From Enoplolaimus lenunculus (taxonomy: Eukaryota; Nematoda; Enoplea; Enoplida; Thoracostomopsidae): 64,000 bases of DNA. Under the pieces are notes generated by a model. It made no database searches. It saw nothing but the letters and a program-made list of their open reading frames with translations, and was not told the origin of the DNA. A program made the translations under genes and the position numbers. The stretch covers positions 124,001 to 188,000 of the forward strand of contig JASANG010003915.1 in assembly GCA_030248215.1 (NCBI GenBank), in the 5' to 3' direction. Shown here in pieces: positions 22,801 to 32,636 of this stretch. Each line of letters starts with the position of its first letter. The first letter of the stretch is position 1.

Positions 22801-25800
22801 ACTGGAAACTGCTCTTTAACTCGCGGAATTAAGCATTTATGTTGATCGAAAATTATAAAAACTACAAATTCGGCACGAGTAACAGGTGCTATATGACTGC
22901 AAATTTCAGTGACTTCATTTTTACTTAGAATGAGTTGAATCACTCAGTCTGAGTTAGGACTATCAGAACTCAGAATTTTGAATTGATTCAATTCATTCAG
23001 AGTTAATTATTCTATTCACCCAGAGTCAACTCAACTCAGAGCGAGTTAATATTTACTGATATTAATTCAGAAATAACTAACTCGCTATAGCTGCATTGAT
23101 TACTCAAATCACTGGAATTTACAGTGTACCTAAACATAAACACACTGTAAATTGCGATGAGTTGATTAATCAACTCAATGAAAGAATTAGCTATTTCTGG
23201 TTATTTCTGAATTAATAACATTAAACATTAACTCACTCTGAGCTGATTTAATGCTGGTTTAGTTGATTAATTAATTCAGAATGAGTTCAATCAATTCTGA
23301 ATTCTGAATTCTGAAAGACCTAATTCAGAGCGCAGACCTCTGAGTGGATTCAACTCATTCTTAGTTAAAATCAACACACTGAAATTTACAGTGCATACTG
23401 AATTATTACAGGTCATCCTCGATATTCAGTATGGATTCAACGTCTCATCTGTTGGTGACACGTTTGTCGATCATATTCAACACGAAGGACAATGTTGTGG
23501 CTACACAAATTATACCGATTGGATCGTCAGTCGATACTGGATCGAGCTTAAACATGGAGTAATTCCTCCGGCTTGCTGCAAAGTGCCAGGTTTGTATGTT
23601 TTATTGAGTTGAGAAAAATTAATTTTCTACGCCCTCGGGCGGTGACCAATGATTGTGAAAGCAACTGGGTGATTCAGCTGATTTTGAGTAAAATCAACTC
23701 ACTAAAATTTACAGTGTATCTGTTCTGTGCATATTAACCTTTTTACTCATAGAGTATACTATGAGCAACTAAATACAATAATGTACGAGCAATACACATG
23801 CTGTGAGCAGTGTTTAACATTTATAACATATATGCGCAGTGCAACATCTCCACAAGACGTTATCAGTCTAGGTAGGAAACGGGAGATCAGACCTTTTACT
23901 AAGCAGCTGGAAAAGCGGGTTACGGGTGGTTTCGAAGTAGCGACCTTCTGCGTGTCAGGCAGACGCTGTTACCACTGCGCCACGCAGCCCGCCTCTCCAA
24001 CTACCATTGTCGTCGACTATATTTGTCGACCGTATGCTGCCAGCTCACATACATATAGTGCACTGCACTATATTGCAAATGCACATAACGGACAAGCATG
24101 TCTCACATGCTTCACATGCCCTTATTTTCAACAAGGTCGCAGTTTTAAAAGCGGGCTAGAGCGGGGATCGAACTCTCAGGCTATGGATCCTTAAACGAGC
24201 ACTCTACCACTGCGCCACGCGTCAGTCAATCAAATGTTAAATTATAATAATTAAATTTTAAAATACAGTGAAAATTGTACGATCAATATTTAGTAAAAAC
24301 AGTACTTAAGGTTTATCATTTTCGTAGTTTTTCAACTTTTGGCACGCAAATTTACATTTTGACAAAAAAATCGAATATTCGCGGAAAAAGTCAAATTTTA
24401 ACGGGAACATTTCAATGTTTGCGCGAAATTCTACTTTTGGTGGCAAAACTAAAATTTTGGCTTGAAATTAAAATTTTGTTGGCGAATTTATGTTATAAAT
24501 CAGGCGTAATTTATATTTATTCGTTCTGTTTGTTGTCCCTAGAACAGTTGGAGGGTCCTCAAACAAACATTTTCGAATTGTTGCATACTTTCTCATATTG
24601 AGTGTTCACTGTAAATTTCAGTGTGTTGATTTTAATTCAGAATGAGTTGAATCACTCAGTCTGAGTTAGGACTTTCATAACTCAAATTTTGAGTTGATTC
24701 AATTCATTCTGAATTAATTAATCAACTCACTCAGAGTCAACTCACCTCAGAGTAAGAATCAACTAAACTCAGAGCTAAATTTCTCCGAAACAAATGGCCA
24801 CGCCGGGAATCGAACCTCGGACCTCTCGCTCGCGAGTCAAGCGCGCTACCCATTACACCACGCGGCCGATATCATAGTTTTCTCTAGTGCTATATGTGCA
24901 CGAGTATGTATGTGTCTTAACATTACACACTGTGCACATACACAAGCTACACCGCATATACTCACATTCCCCCTTCTTTAGGCGGTCGCCCCGGACCGCG
25001 AATCCAAACTTTTCCGAATCCATGAGCCTGCAATTTACAGCGCCCGTCTCGGTGGGACCTCCATGTCAGAACTGCACGGTCGGGACGACTTCTTTCCTCG
25101 AAGTACTGTGAATATACATGACTTTCCTCGTAATTTTCCCAAAGATATGGCCATGCCGGGAATCGAACCTCGGACCTCTCACACGCGAGTCAAGCGCGCT
25201 ACCCATTACACCACGCGGCCAATATCCTAATTTCTTCTGGTGGTATATGTGCACAAGTATGTACACGTCTTAACATTACACACTCTGCACATACACAAGC
25301 CGCGTATACCCACAGTATATTTGTTTTAAATAAAATTTGAATTTAAGTTAAAATTGACAACTGGCTTGGCTGTACAATCGCGACCGTATTTACACGCGGC
25401 TGTCGTGAGCGTATTTTTGCAATCGGTGCTAAATGGCGAATCATAAGCATGCGTGCGGGTTTAATTAAATTTCCATTACTCATGATTGCAATGATGATTT
25501 GTGCATATTTACATCGGGATTGTATTCAACGTCGAAAATCGGTTACACATCCGTTTGACGAAAATACAGCATCAAACGAGACTTTACATCCGTCGCTGAA
25601 ATGTAGCAGCCATTTTGGAGGATGTCAGTATATACCAGATCAATCAATCAATAGTGTCCCTAATCCGGGCTCTTCACGTGGCGTTCGAAGCACAACAGCG
25701 CCATCGTCGAATAAGTATTCTCCAAACGCGTATTATAGAGTCGGTGCTGGTTCATTAGGTGCCGTTGGAGTGAACGCGTCGTTGAATTCAACCGGGATTA

Positions 25801-26189
25801 ACGGTGGGATTACATTTTTGTCGCCAACAAACAATAATTGTAATACTGACAATACTGATTTAAATAGTGCAGTGAGAACAAAACGTCAAATCAGTGGTGC
25901 AGTAGGGGGGGTAAGCAACGATTACAGTGGCACCGGTGATATTAAAAATATCCTACCGACGATTCAAAACGACACTGCATCCGTAAGAAAGGTTACAACT
26001 TCGCTTAAACGTCAATTGCAGTTTGATGATATTGCAGTATCAAAGCAAGCATCCAGTTTACTAACAGATATGAGTTCGGTTTCAAGCACAAATCCAAATA
26101 ATCTTGTAACAACGCGATCTCTTGCAACCAGCATTGTTTGTTCAAAAGTTATAAATTCAACCGATGCAACAACTAAAACGCCAGGTTAA
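19880..26189 (+). CDS. Tetraspanin with long terminal tails
   Basis: Four exons join in phase: 19880-20335, 21657-21875, 23412-23589 and 25348-26189 (stop TAA), giving 564 aa. Residues 1-112 are a Ser/Thr/Asn-rich cytosolic tail with a basic patch (NRRKRSRA). TM1 is IALGTLTAVFLAFAIILITL. Exon 2 carries TM2 (MYLVLVSAILDTILFFTFVF) and TM3 (FLNFVFVITGSLVLFL). Exon 3 is the large extracellular loop with the family motif CCG and PPACC; exon 4 adds two more loop cysteines (WLGC, RGC), six in all, then TM4 (LIKFPLLMIAMMICAYL) and a 220-residue low-complexity tail. Typical tetraspanins are 200-350 aa, so both tails are odd. Tetraspanins organise membrane partners into microdomains; the partner here is unknown. 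The exon 4 acceptor is the least certain border. Confidence 0.85.
20422..20661. mobile_element. TA-flanked MITE (GAGTTGATT family), copy 1
   Basis: CACTGCAAATTTCAGTGAGT to ACTCACTGGAATTTACAGTG, with TA at 20420-20421 and 20662-20663. The interior repeats GAGTTGA and TCAACTC in both directions. Relatives at 22610-22780, 22895-23126, 23143-23393 and 24607-24780 all lie in this gene. Confidence 0.7.
20918..21190. mobile_element. TTAA-flanked MITE (TTCACACATGCAAG family), copy 4
   Basis: TTAA at 20914-20917 and 21191-21194. Ends GCCCTATTCACACATGCAAG and ACACGTGTGAACAAGGT. The interior has GCTGCGAGAACTTGCAGCTG and its inverse. Confidence 0.75.
21288..21607. mobile_element. MITE with GGGTTGCG ends and a 31-bp minisatellite
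   Basis: GGGTTGCGTTATACT on the left and AGTATAGCGCAACCC on the right. Inside, five tandem copies of a 31-bp unit (about 21312-21482, core ATGCGTCACCCGTACGGCG) make a G+C-rich island in an A+T-rich intron. A copy without the minisatellite lies at 17461-17580. Confidence 0.65.
22075..22219. mobile_element. hAT-like MITE with TTAGGC-like core, copy F
   Basis: In tetraspanin intron 2. Left end GGCCATTGTAAAGAACAGGA, right end CCTGAATTTTACATGGACC, 8-bp flanks CTGAATTG and TTGAATTG (7 of 8). Three CCTAAG units remain. Confidence 0.75.
22330..22541. repeat. Fragment of the CAGGGTGCAACC hAT-like family
   Basis: AAACGGATAGTGAAAATAAC and ACCGGAAACGGAAACCGAT match the interior and right part of copies at 38626-39267 and 41475-41822; the terminal bases are lost. 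Confidence 0.45.
22610..23393. repeat. Cluster of three GAGTTGATT-family MITEs
   Basis: A half copy (22610-22780), a full copy (22895-23126) and another (23143-23393) lie one after another just upstream of tetraspanin exon 3. Each keeps CACTGTAAATTNC or GAATTTACAGTG ends. The last ends 18 bp before the exon, close to or within the acceptor region. Confidence 0.65.
23736..24235 (-). repeat. Mosaic repeat with two tRNA-like modules
   Basis: Begins with a half copy of the CCCTTTCTCAC element (23736-23868), then tRNA-like stretches on the minus strand at about 23914-23992 and 24151-24222. Both have box A TGGCGCAGTGG; the second has box B GTTCGATCC, the first a weaker CTTCGAAAC. The same module order, split by a LINE, occurs at 30978-32240. 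Neither folds convincingly as a working tRNA. Confidence 0.6.
24795..24867 (-). repeat. tRNA-like sequence, copy 1 of a tandem pair
   Basis: 73 nt with acceptor arms GGCCGCG/CGTGGCC, box A TGGTGTAATGG and box B GGTTCGATTCC. The T stem has two mismatches, so a tRNA-derived repeat or pseudogene is more likely than an active gene. About 100 bp on its 5' side is shared with copy 2. Confidence 0.55.
25148..25220 (-). repeat. tRNA-like sequence, copy 2 of a tandem pair
   Basis: Same tRNA-like body as copy 1, 353 bp away, with one change in the acceptor arm and several in the anticodon stem. The flank at 25221-25315 matches 24868-24970 (ATATGTGCAC.AGTATGTA, ATTACACACT.TGCACATAC). Confidence 0.55.
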
Positions 26190-26262
26190 CGTCAATAAGC
26201 TAGTTTCAATTCAATCTACACGGGTATCGAAACGATTAATCAGAAATTGATTGGTATCTTGT

Positions 26263-26268
26263 AATAAA
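26263..26268 (+). promoter_or_regulatory. Polyadenylation signal of the tetraspanin gene
   Basis: AATAAA, 74 bp past the stop codon and before the next repeat, at a normal distance for a short 3' UTR. Confidence 0.5.
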
Positions 26269-26322
26269 TTTGAAACCTTTTTGCTGCCAGATACAAATTG
26301 TCTTGAAGTTTTAAGATACATT

Positions 26323-26703
26323 GGCTGGGTTTGGGAAATCCTAAGTATTTACTTCTGAAATCTTAGTTTTAAGTATTTAACTTAAGTTATACTTAAGTGA
26401 TCGCTTAAGTCGCACACTTGTGTAAATCTTTCGAACAAAAACAGATAAATGCCAAACGTGAGCCACCGTCGCAAGAAAACAGCAATAGTTCTGCTTTTTA
26501 TATTATGGAGGTACCATGAGTCTACAACTTCAGTTAGACCAAGGTTAGTATGCCTGAGCTGCTTATCTGTAATGTGACAAATGTTGTCAGCGACTTAAGT
26601 ATTTACTTAACTTAAGCAAACTTTTACCAACGATAAAATGATTAAGTAATTGCTTTGCACGTACTTAAAAGTCGTACTTAAAGCGGGTTTCAGAAACCCA
26701 GCC
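26323..26703. mobile_element. MITE with GGCTGGGTTT ends
   Basis: GGCTGGGTTTGGGAAAT and TTTCAGAAACCCAGCC are inverted ends, with ATT on both sides. Sub-terminal AAGTATTTA and ACTTAAG words are also inverted. Truncated relatives lie at 59970-60120 and 63564-63635, both inside the CARMIL gene. Confidence 0.65.
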
Positions 26704-26799
26704 ATTAAATATTAAGTATTATTTACAGAAAACTATTCAACGTCAGAAATTGTTTAGTTTTTTAGTTTTTTATTTAAAGCTGGAAAAGATTGGGTTCGG

Positions 26800-26934
26800 C
26801 GGCCGCACGTCTTGTGGTGATATAGTACTATGTATACGTGTTGCAATTGTTCAACACGGTGCGATATATATTGTTTAACGTATATACACTGCGCTAAGTT
26901 GCCTGTAGGCAACTCAATGTGAGAAGGGGTTATA
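26800..26934. repeat. Right half of the CCCTTTCTCAC piggyBac-like element
   Basis: CACGTCTTGTGGTGATATAG through AATGTGAGAAGGGG matches 27100-27224 closely; the tRNA-like half is missing. Confidence 0.6.
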
Positions 26935-26962
26935 GATAGTAAACTGAAAATTTTTCGCTTAA

Positions 26963-27224
26963 CCCTTTCTCACATGAATATTTTCTATTTTCCCTGAGAC
27001 CTATTTTTATGCTTGGATTCGAACTCCAGTGACTGCAGTGGGAGGCGTATACCGTCACCACTCAGCTATAGGAGCTTGACGCTCGAGCCCGAGGGGGCTC
27101 TCACGTCTGTGGTGATTTAGTACTATGTGTACGTGTTGCAATCGTTCAACACGGTGCGATATATATTGCTTAACGTATATACACTGCGCTAAGATGCTTA
27201 TAGGCAACTCAATGTGAGAAGGGG
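26963..27224. mobile_element. piggyBac-like MITE carrying a tRNA-like module, copy 2
   Basis: CCCTTTCTCACATGAATA to TCAATGTGAGAAGGGG, flanked by TTAA and TTAT. The minus strand has box A TAGCTGAGTGG and box B GTTCGAATC, both perfect to consensus, at tRNA spacing. The outer part (AGCTTGACGCTCGAGCCCGA) is shared with copy 1 at 12504-12762. Confidence 0.7.
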
Positions 27225-27337
27225 TTATGTAACATTTAATGCCTTGAATTTAAAGACATTTAAGAGAAATTCCAGACATTAATGTATTTTAAAACAATGT
27301 TTTCTATTTATGACGTTTCAATAGGATGTATTCCTGC

Positions 27338-27433
27338 TTAGGCTTAGGCTTAGGCTTAGGCTTAGGCTTAGGCTTAGGCTTAGGCTTAGGCTTAGGCTTA
27401 GGCTTAGGCTTAGGCTTAGGCTTAGGCTTAGGC
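27338..27433 (+). repeat. Perfect interstitial telomere-type array (TTAGGC)16
   Basis: Sixteen uninterrupted TTAGGC units, then TTAGGATTAATCTTAGAC. This is far purer than the arrays inside the hAT-like MITEs, and the usual MITE ends are not evident around it. Confidence 0.9.
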
Positions 27434-27696
27434 TTAGGATTAATCTTAGACTTTGGAGAAACAACAGAAAACAGTTTTCGGAATCACTAGTGAAATCCTC
27501 GGACCTGGAGAGTACTAGCAGTGTGTTTACGGGGCTACGCTTTTGAATGTATAGATTCGTATATGTCCATGTTGTCTGTTATGTTTATTTCTGTCGAGGG
27601 GTACTAAAAAACCAGAAAAACCGAATAACCTTTAGGAATTCATAAATGCTTCACATATTTTCAATTCATGGATTCGGTTGCCAATGGTTACTTTTA

Positions 27697-27775
27697 GGGC
27701 CGTAACAGTGGATTAAGCGTATTCATAAGCCTAAGCCTAAGCAAAAAATGCAGTCCAGAATGTAAGCCTACTTTT
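27697..27775. repeat. Short hexamer-bearing repeat fragment
   Basis: GGGCCGTAACAGTGGATTAAGCG leading into CCTAAGCCTAAGC. A matching start with the same flanking CAATG.TTACTTT is at 37040-37100, so this is a separate but related family. Confidence 0.5.
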
Positions 27776-27784
27776 TTACACACC

Positions 27785-28490
27785 CACCAGAAAGTGCAAG
27801 TTTTTGCAGCAAAAACTTGTATATCCAACTTGCGCAAGGTGGTCACAAAACAGGTTTGAGGTTCTTGCAACTGCAAATGATTCACTGGAATTCATACTAC
27901 TGGATTCGGTTTGCTCGTGTCAATGCAGTTTGCAAGTCGTTTGAATTTCTTGCATTTGCATTTTGCTTGGTCAATCGGAAGACATGTTGTTCAGTGGTTC
28001 TAAATCAATTCAGACTTTAATTTATTTAAGAAGCTTGAATTAATTCAAATATCAAACTTGTTCGATATTTCGCAGTATATATACGACGATTGTGACGGAG
28101 CGAGGTTTTAATTTTTATGCACTAAACAGAAATTGTATTGGTATGAAAGCGTTTTCAAGTCGAGATATTTCGGTTTGGGCTTTCTTTACGCGTAAATGTT
28201 TGAAACTTGCAACTGCAAGTTTTTTCAAAGATTCATTGGAAGAACTTGCAGCTGCAACCACGATGAATATGCACCAAGAATTAATTCACAGATATGAATA
28301 GCCTTGCAATTCGAAATAATGCATGATCATTAGCTGAACAGATAATTTATAGCGTATGCTTGATATTCATTGCAATAGTCTGCAAATTATTCACAAAAAT
28401 CCATGTCAAGATTTGATATGAAAATGACGTTTCCTTGCAACGACTTGCAGCTGCAAGAAACTTTTGCAAATTGCAACGACGAGTTTGCCT
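27785..28490. repeat. Degenerate TTCACACATGCAAG-family sequence
   Basis: GTGCAAGTTTTTGCAGCAAA near the left and GAACTTGCAGCTGCAA and GACTTGCAGCTGCAAG further right belong to the TTAA MITE family, but ends and target sites are eroded. Confidence 0.4.
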
Positions 28491-28549
28491 TGTACATTTG
28501 GATATGGCTTTACTTTGACAAGGTGTGACTTTGAGCTTAACTAAATAAG

Positions 28550-28790
28550 TACTCTGTAAAACGCTCTACTTAAAATTAGTATTATTTTACTAACTTTTTT
28601 AAGTATAAGTGTACTAAATATTGAGTAATTCTTAAAACTACTGCTATCATTTCCTGGTTAACTAAATGTAAAACCAAGAATTTTGTGTTTGCTTAAAATT
28701 AAGTGAAACTTCGACAAGCACCATAGGAAGTAAAACCGACACTTAATTCGGCAACAGTTTTACTAAATTTTAAGTACATTTTTTAGTGAG
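28550..28790. repeat. Possible inverted-repeat element rich in ACTTAAA
   Basis: CTACTTAAAATTAGTATTAT on the left and ACTAAATTTTAAGTAC on the right form weak inverted ends. No other copy recognised. Confidence 0.35.
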
Positions 28791-29506
28791 TAGCTGAGAA
28801 AATTTGCAATCGCTGGTTTATACGAACGATGACCCAACAATGAGAATTGGGCCCAACAGGGCACGCAATTTAGGGAAGTCTACTTGTGACAAAACAAGTG
28901 GGAAAAGAAGAACCAATCAGAAACACAACGACTGATGGAGCACGTTCAGAGGTCCACTAAATTTACTTGCGTCGCGCAATGAATTGCCTGGAGTCTTTTT
29001 AGTTTTTCCCACGCTTTTTAGGAGTTTTCTGATTTCTGACTCGTTAGTGGTACCTTGGATCCCGCAGATTTGATGCAGATTTCCAAGTTAACACTTTTAG
29101 GTTTGTAGTTAACGAGGACGTCAGTGATATCAGCACAATACAACATGAGTATGCTGTGGGATGCCATTAACGTTTAATGGATTTTTTTATGTCATCATTA
29201 CTCTGAAATCAGTCTCGGAGCCAATTGCAGAAGTTTGGCGAACGCATATATTCCATCACAAAAGCAAAAAGAATCAACTTGGTTTGAAAAATGTCCTCAT
29301 GATGTGTATGCAAGCTATTTACACAGCCAATAAAAATGTTAAACATCAAGGTTTGGACTGTGGCACAGGAAACTGCTGCGATTTATTTCAGCTGGCGGGC
29401 GTTGATGCAGAGAATCTTTGTACGTGGCTGAATATCTGCCACACCATCGTTTTAACCGAACCAAGCAACATGACACGCAGTATTTAGTCTGGCTACTAAA
29501 ACTGGG
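28791..29506. other. Unassigned spacer
   Basis: A 108-codon ORF (29161-29487) contains CGTGNCCDLF but no family I recognise and no splice support; treated as chance. Confidence 0.3.
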
Positions 29507-30129
29507 GTCTAAACTAGTGTTTTGCTCCGGCAACCGGCCGGCCGCCGGCTAAAGGTATGGGTCGGCCGACCAGTAATTGCTTATCACAGAAACAGCTGAG
29601 AAAATTGTGACATGAAAAATTTAATATTTTTATTTTTAAACACATTTAAATTTCGATTCCAAAACTTTTAGCTAAAATCTATCGGATGTTCTCACCGATT
29701 AAGGGGGATTTTGAAAAGTAAAAAGTTTAGATTCAACATAAATGAAGTTAGTTTAGGTTTAAGTTTTGTTTGTTTGTGATAGCTACGAGTTGTGCCTACA
29801 GTTTCAGAATGGGTAAAAGAGTCATTACCGCAAAATTTCAGAAATATATACCTAAAATCCCTATTGCTACACCCTTGTATATTGTATCTATAAAAAATTT
29901 GTACATAACGCAGTCGTATTTTGAGGTTTGGTTTGTCTACGCTGCACTTCTGCTTGTTTTGTCCCGGGACAGCCCTGAGCCTAAAATGTTTGGTAATCTT
30001 TTAGAAACATAACGATATAGGTATAGGTACCGTAAAAATGTTTGATAATTTTTAAAATTTTGTATATTAGCCGACAGGCGGTCATGACCCGCCGGCCGGC
30101 CGGCCAGTAGAAAGTCCACTAGTCTAGAC
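29507..30129. mobile_element. Inverted-repeat element with CTAAACTAGTG ends and GGCCGG stretches
   Basis: GTCTAAACTAGTGTTTTGCT on the left, AAAGTCCACTAGTCTAGAC on the right. Just inside each end are G+C-rich CCGGCCGGCCGCCGG and GCCGGCCGGCCGGCC runs, able to pair. Single copy here; no recognised ORF. Confidence 0.55.
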
Positions 30130-30429
30130 GCATGTTTATACAAAGTTAGAAACCTTAGCTTATAGTTACTGGTTCTTCGGTTATAACTGACATCACTTCA
30201 GTTTGACCGCAGAATTGTCGCTTTCCAGGGGTGAAATTGTCTACTATTGTCACAGTAACAGTCAGTAACCAAATGTTACGTTGTAAGATATCTGCAATGT
30301 TGCTGTAAACTTACCTGAATGTGCTACAGAGTATTATATGATACTAAATTTGAAGTTTGAATTATTTGCGCGTAGGAATATATTTTAAACAAAATTATTG
30401 TCAGAAACAAAAAAATAGAAGCTAATTTT

Positions 30430-30607
30430 AGTGTTCGAAATCACTTGAAGCTACATCATCTGACTTTTCATTTTACATTATAAGTGCAAAAAATTGAACT
30501 GTCCTGCATATTATCATATGATATTCGCATAAAAGTACCGTGGAATTATGTGACATATGGCTGTTTGTAGATAAAGATTACTGGAAATCAGGAACGTGAA
30601 CCCCACA
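30430..30607. repeat. Harbinger-like MITE fragment
   Basis: The right end AACGTGAACCCCACA followed by TAA, with an interior CATATGATATTCGCAT. The left end is missing. Confidence 0.5.
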
Positions 30608-30977
30608 TAAAATAGGTATCTGAAATGAAAAAATATTCATGCACGGAAAGTTAAGAATATTTTTATTCAAGCCGAAAACAAGCAGCGCGCATAATGATTT
30701 CGACAAAAATTCTACGGCCTTTGTTAAGTGCTGAAAATTAAAATCTTTATTTTAGAACATGACTATTTTGGAAAAGGCATTTATAATTGTTTTAAATTTA
30801 ACAATTGAATAACACATAGCTAGGATGTGGCTGTTCAGCCGATGAGCGTCTATTTGAGTTGGCTTCCTGCATTTTTATGTTTGTTATAAAAAAGGACGGC
30901 TGCATTTTCGGACTGCAAACGGTGCAGTTCTACATAGATAAATTTCTGGTTATCATTGTAAGCTTCGTTTGTGTCAG

Positions 30978-32240
30978 TCTAGGTAGGAACCGTGACTTCA
31001 AAAAGCGGGTTACTTTAAACTTTAAACTTTAAACTTTAAACTTTATTTGTATATGCACATATATATAATTATAATTATCCACACAGAAATAAAATAAAAG
31101 ACTGCAAATAGAAATCAATTATTTCATCATAATTACTTCATTTAGTTCTTGGTAACATAGTGCTGTTAACCCATGGGCACATTTAAACCACTACGGGTTT
31201 CTAAATGCCCGCCCTTTCATAAAACTATACAAAACTCGATCATTTTCATTCAAAACTTTTCTAAAAGCAGAGAGTGAAGAGGCATTTACAATGTCAGATG
31301 GAAGAGAGTTCCAAATTTTTATAATTCGGTAACAGAAAGAATTTTGCACCTTATTATTATGTGCTAGTGGTGGATACAGTTTTTTACTATGTCCTCTGGT
31401 TTTTGATTGTGGTGCAAGAACAAAAAAATCATGAAATTGTAAGTCCACTAAGTGATTACATATTTTAAAAACCATTATTAAATCGCATTTAATCCTTCGT
31501 AGTTCAAGTGGCTCTAGATCACATATTTTAAGCCGGTCCAAATACGATCGTTCGCTGATCCCAATTATTTTCTTAGTAAACCTACGCTGCACATTTTCAA
31601 TTAAATCTATTTCCCTTAAAATACTTGGTGACCATATAACAGAAGCATACTCCAATAAAGGCCTAATGTGAACTATGAACATTGTTTTCATGAATTTCAA
31701 ATTTCTGCTACTAAAAGCACGACATATAATTCCTGACTTACGGGAAGCTTTGTTACATATGTCACTTATAAAGTTCGAGAAGGAAAGATCGGTCGTGATC
31801 AGTAGACCAAGATCTTTCGTCATTGATACAAAAGGAATTGTTGCTGGACCGAAAGAATAATTTTGGTAATTATTCATATTCGATAAATTGTTACCAATTC
31901 TAAGAACGACACATTTATCAGGATTAACGTTTAGTTGCCAGCAGAAACACCATTCCATAAATTTAGTAATACTTTCTTGCAAACTATGAGAAATTTCATT
32001 GCATGAATTTCTGGGTGGCTTCGAACTAGCGACTTTCTGTGTCAGGCAAGACGTTGTTAACACTGCGCCACGCAGCCCGCCTCTCCAACTGCTTCTATCG
32101 TCGACTATATGTCGACGGCATACTGTCGACAAGCATACTATGCAATGCATTGCATATAGTGCATATGCACTAGGGCAAGCATGTTTCGCATGCTTACATG
32201 CCCCAATTTTCAACAAGGTCATCCCTTGACCGTGCACCAC
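30978..32240 (-). repeat. tRNA-like mosaic repeat split by a LINE
   Basis: The parts 30978-31012 and 32013-32240 match the uninterrupted repeat at 23860-24140 (TCTAGGTAGGAA, AAGCGGGTTAC, GGGTGG.TTCGAA, CGCAGCCCGCCTCTCCAACT). Minus-strand box A TGGCGCAGTG lies in the right part. The match places the junction within GGGTTAC/GGGTGG. Confidence 0.65.
31013..32012 (-). mobile_element. 5'-truncated LINE (Jockey/CR1-like), reverse transcriptase C-terminal part
   Basis: On the minus strand about 270 codons (from about 31995 to stop at 31191) read as the thumb and tail of a non-LTR reverse transcriptase: WCFCWQLNVNPDKCVVLRIG, KDLGLLITTDLSFS, HIRPLLEYASVIWSP, VQRRFTKKIIG, RRIKCDLIMVFKI, RIIKIWNSLPSDIV. 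The frame is open throughout, suggesting a fairly young insertion. The 3' end has four AAAGTTT units, a microsatellite tail as in CR1/Jockey-type elements. The palm with the catalytic FADD-type motif is missing through 5' truncation. Confidence 0.85.
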
Positions 32241-32524
32241 TATTTTCGACTGGCTATCTTGTCTATAGCGTGGCAATTTACCATTGGGCTAACGGCGTAA
32301 CCCACATGTCTGTCTAATTTTGAAATTTTAATTTTAATCTCACTTGTTGTGGTATATACGTTGTATAAAAATTCTGTATGTATTTAGCTATTAAATTGCT
32401 TTCGATGGTTAACTTGTCAATAATTGATTGTAGATTAGGTTTTACAAAACCAAAAATCATCGGCAACTTGTTCATGTAACCTTTTTGAAAATTGTTGCCA
32501 GCCAACAGACACCCTTAACTGACT

Positions 32525-32632
32525 GTTATGTGTAAAAAGTATCGGCAAAGAATCATCATTTATTTGCAGTGCCGATGCAGATATATACTCACGAAAAGTG
32601 CCGATCATACCGATGCCGATTAATCGGACATC
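32525..32632. repeat. Fragment of the TAGAGATGTGCCGATT hAT-like family
   Basis: AAGTATCGGCAAAGAATCAT and GATGCCGATTAATCGG followed by ACATCTCTA, in inverse orientation to the copy at 62070-62501. Confidence 0.55.
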
Positions 32633-32636
32633 TCTA

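Larger units (their letters stand above)
23590..25347. other. Tetraspanin intron 3, tRNA-like and MITE-rich
   Basis: Contains a MITE end (23670-23717), a tRNA-like mosaic repeat (23736-24235), a truncated GAGTTGATT MITE (24607-24780) and a tandem pair of tRNA-like units (24795-24970 and 25148-25315). The rest is unassigned. Confidence 0.6.

Noticed and set aside
23727-24194. 155-codon ORF downstream of tetraspanin exon 3
   Set aside because: Lies wholly inside the tRNA-like mosaic repeat; the matching repeat at 31-32 kb has no conserved frame.
24795-25220. Two functional tRNA genes
   Set aside because: Acceptor arms and boxes are good, but T-stem and anticodon-stem pairing is poor in both; called tRNA-like instead.
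29161-29487. 108-codon ORF with a CGTGNCC motif
   Set aside because: No recognised family or splice support, and no sister copy.
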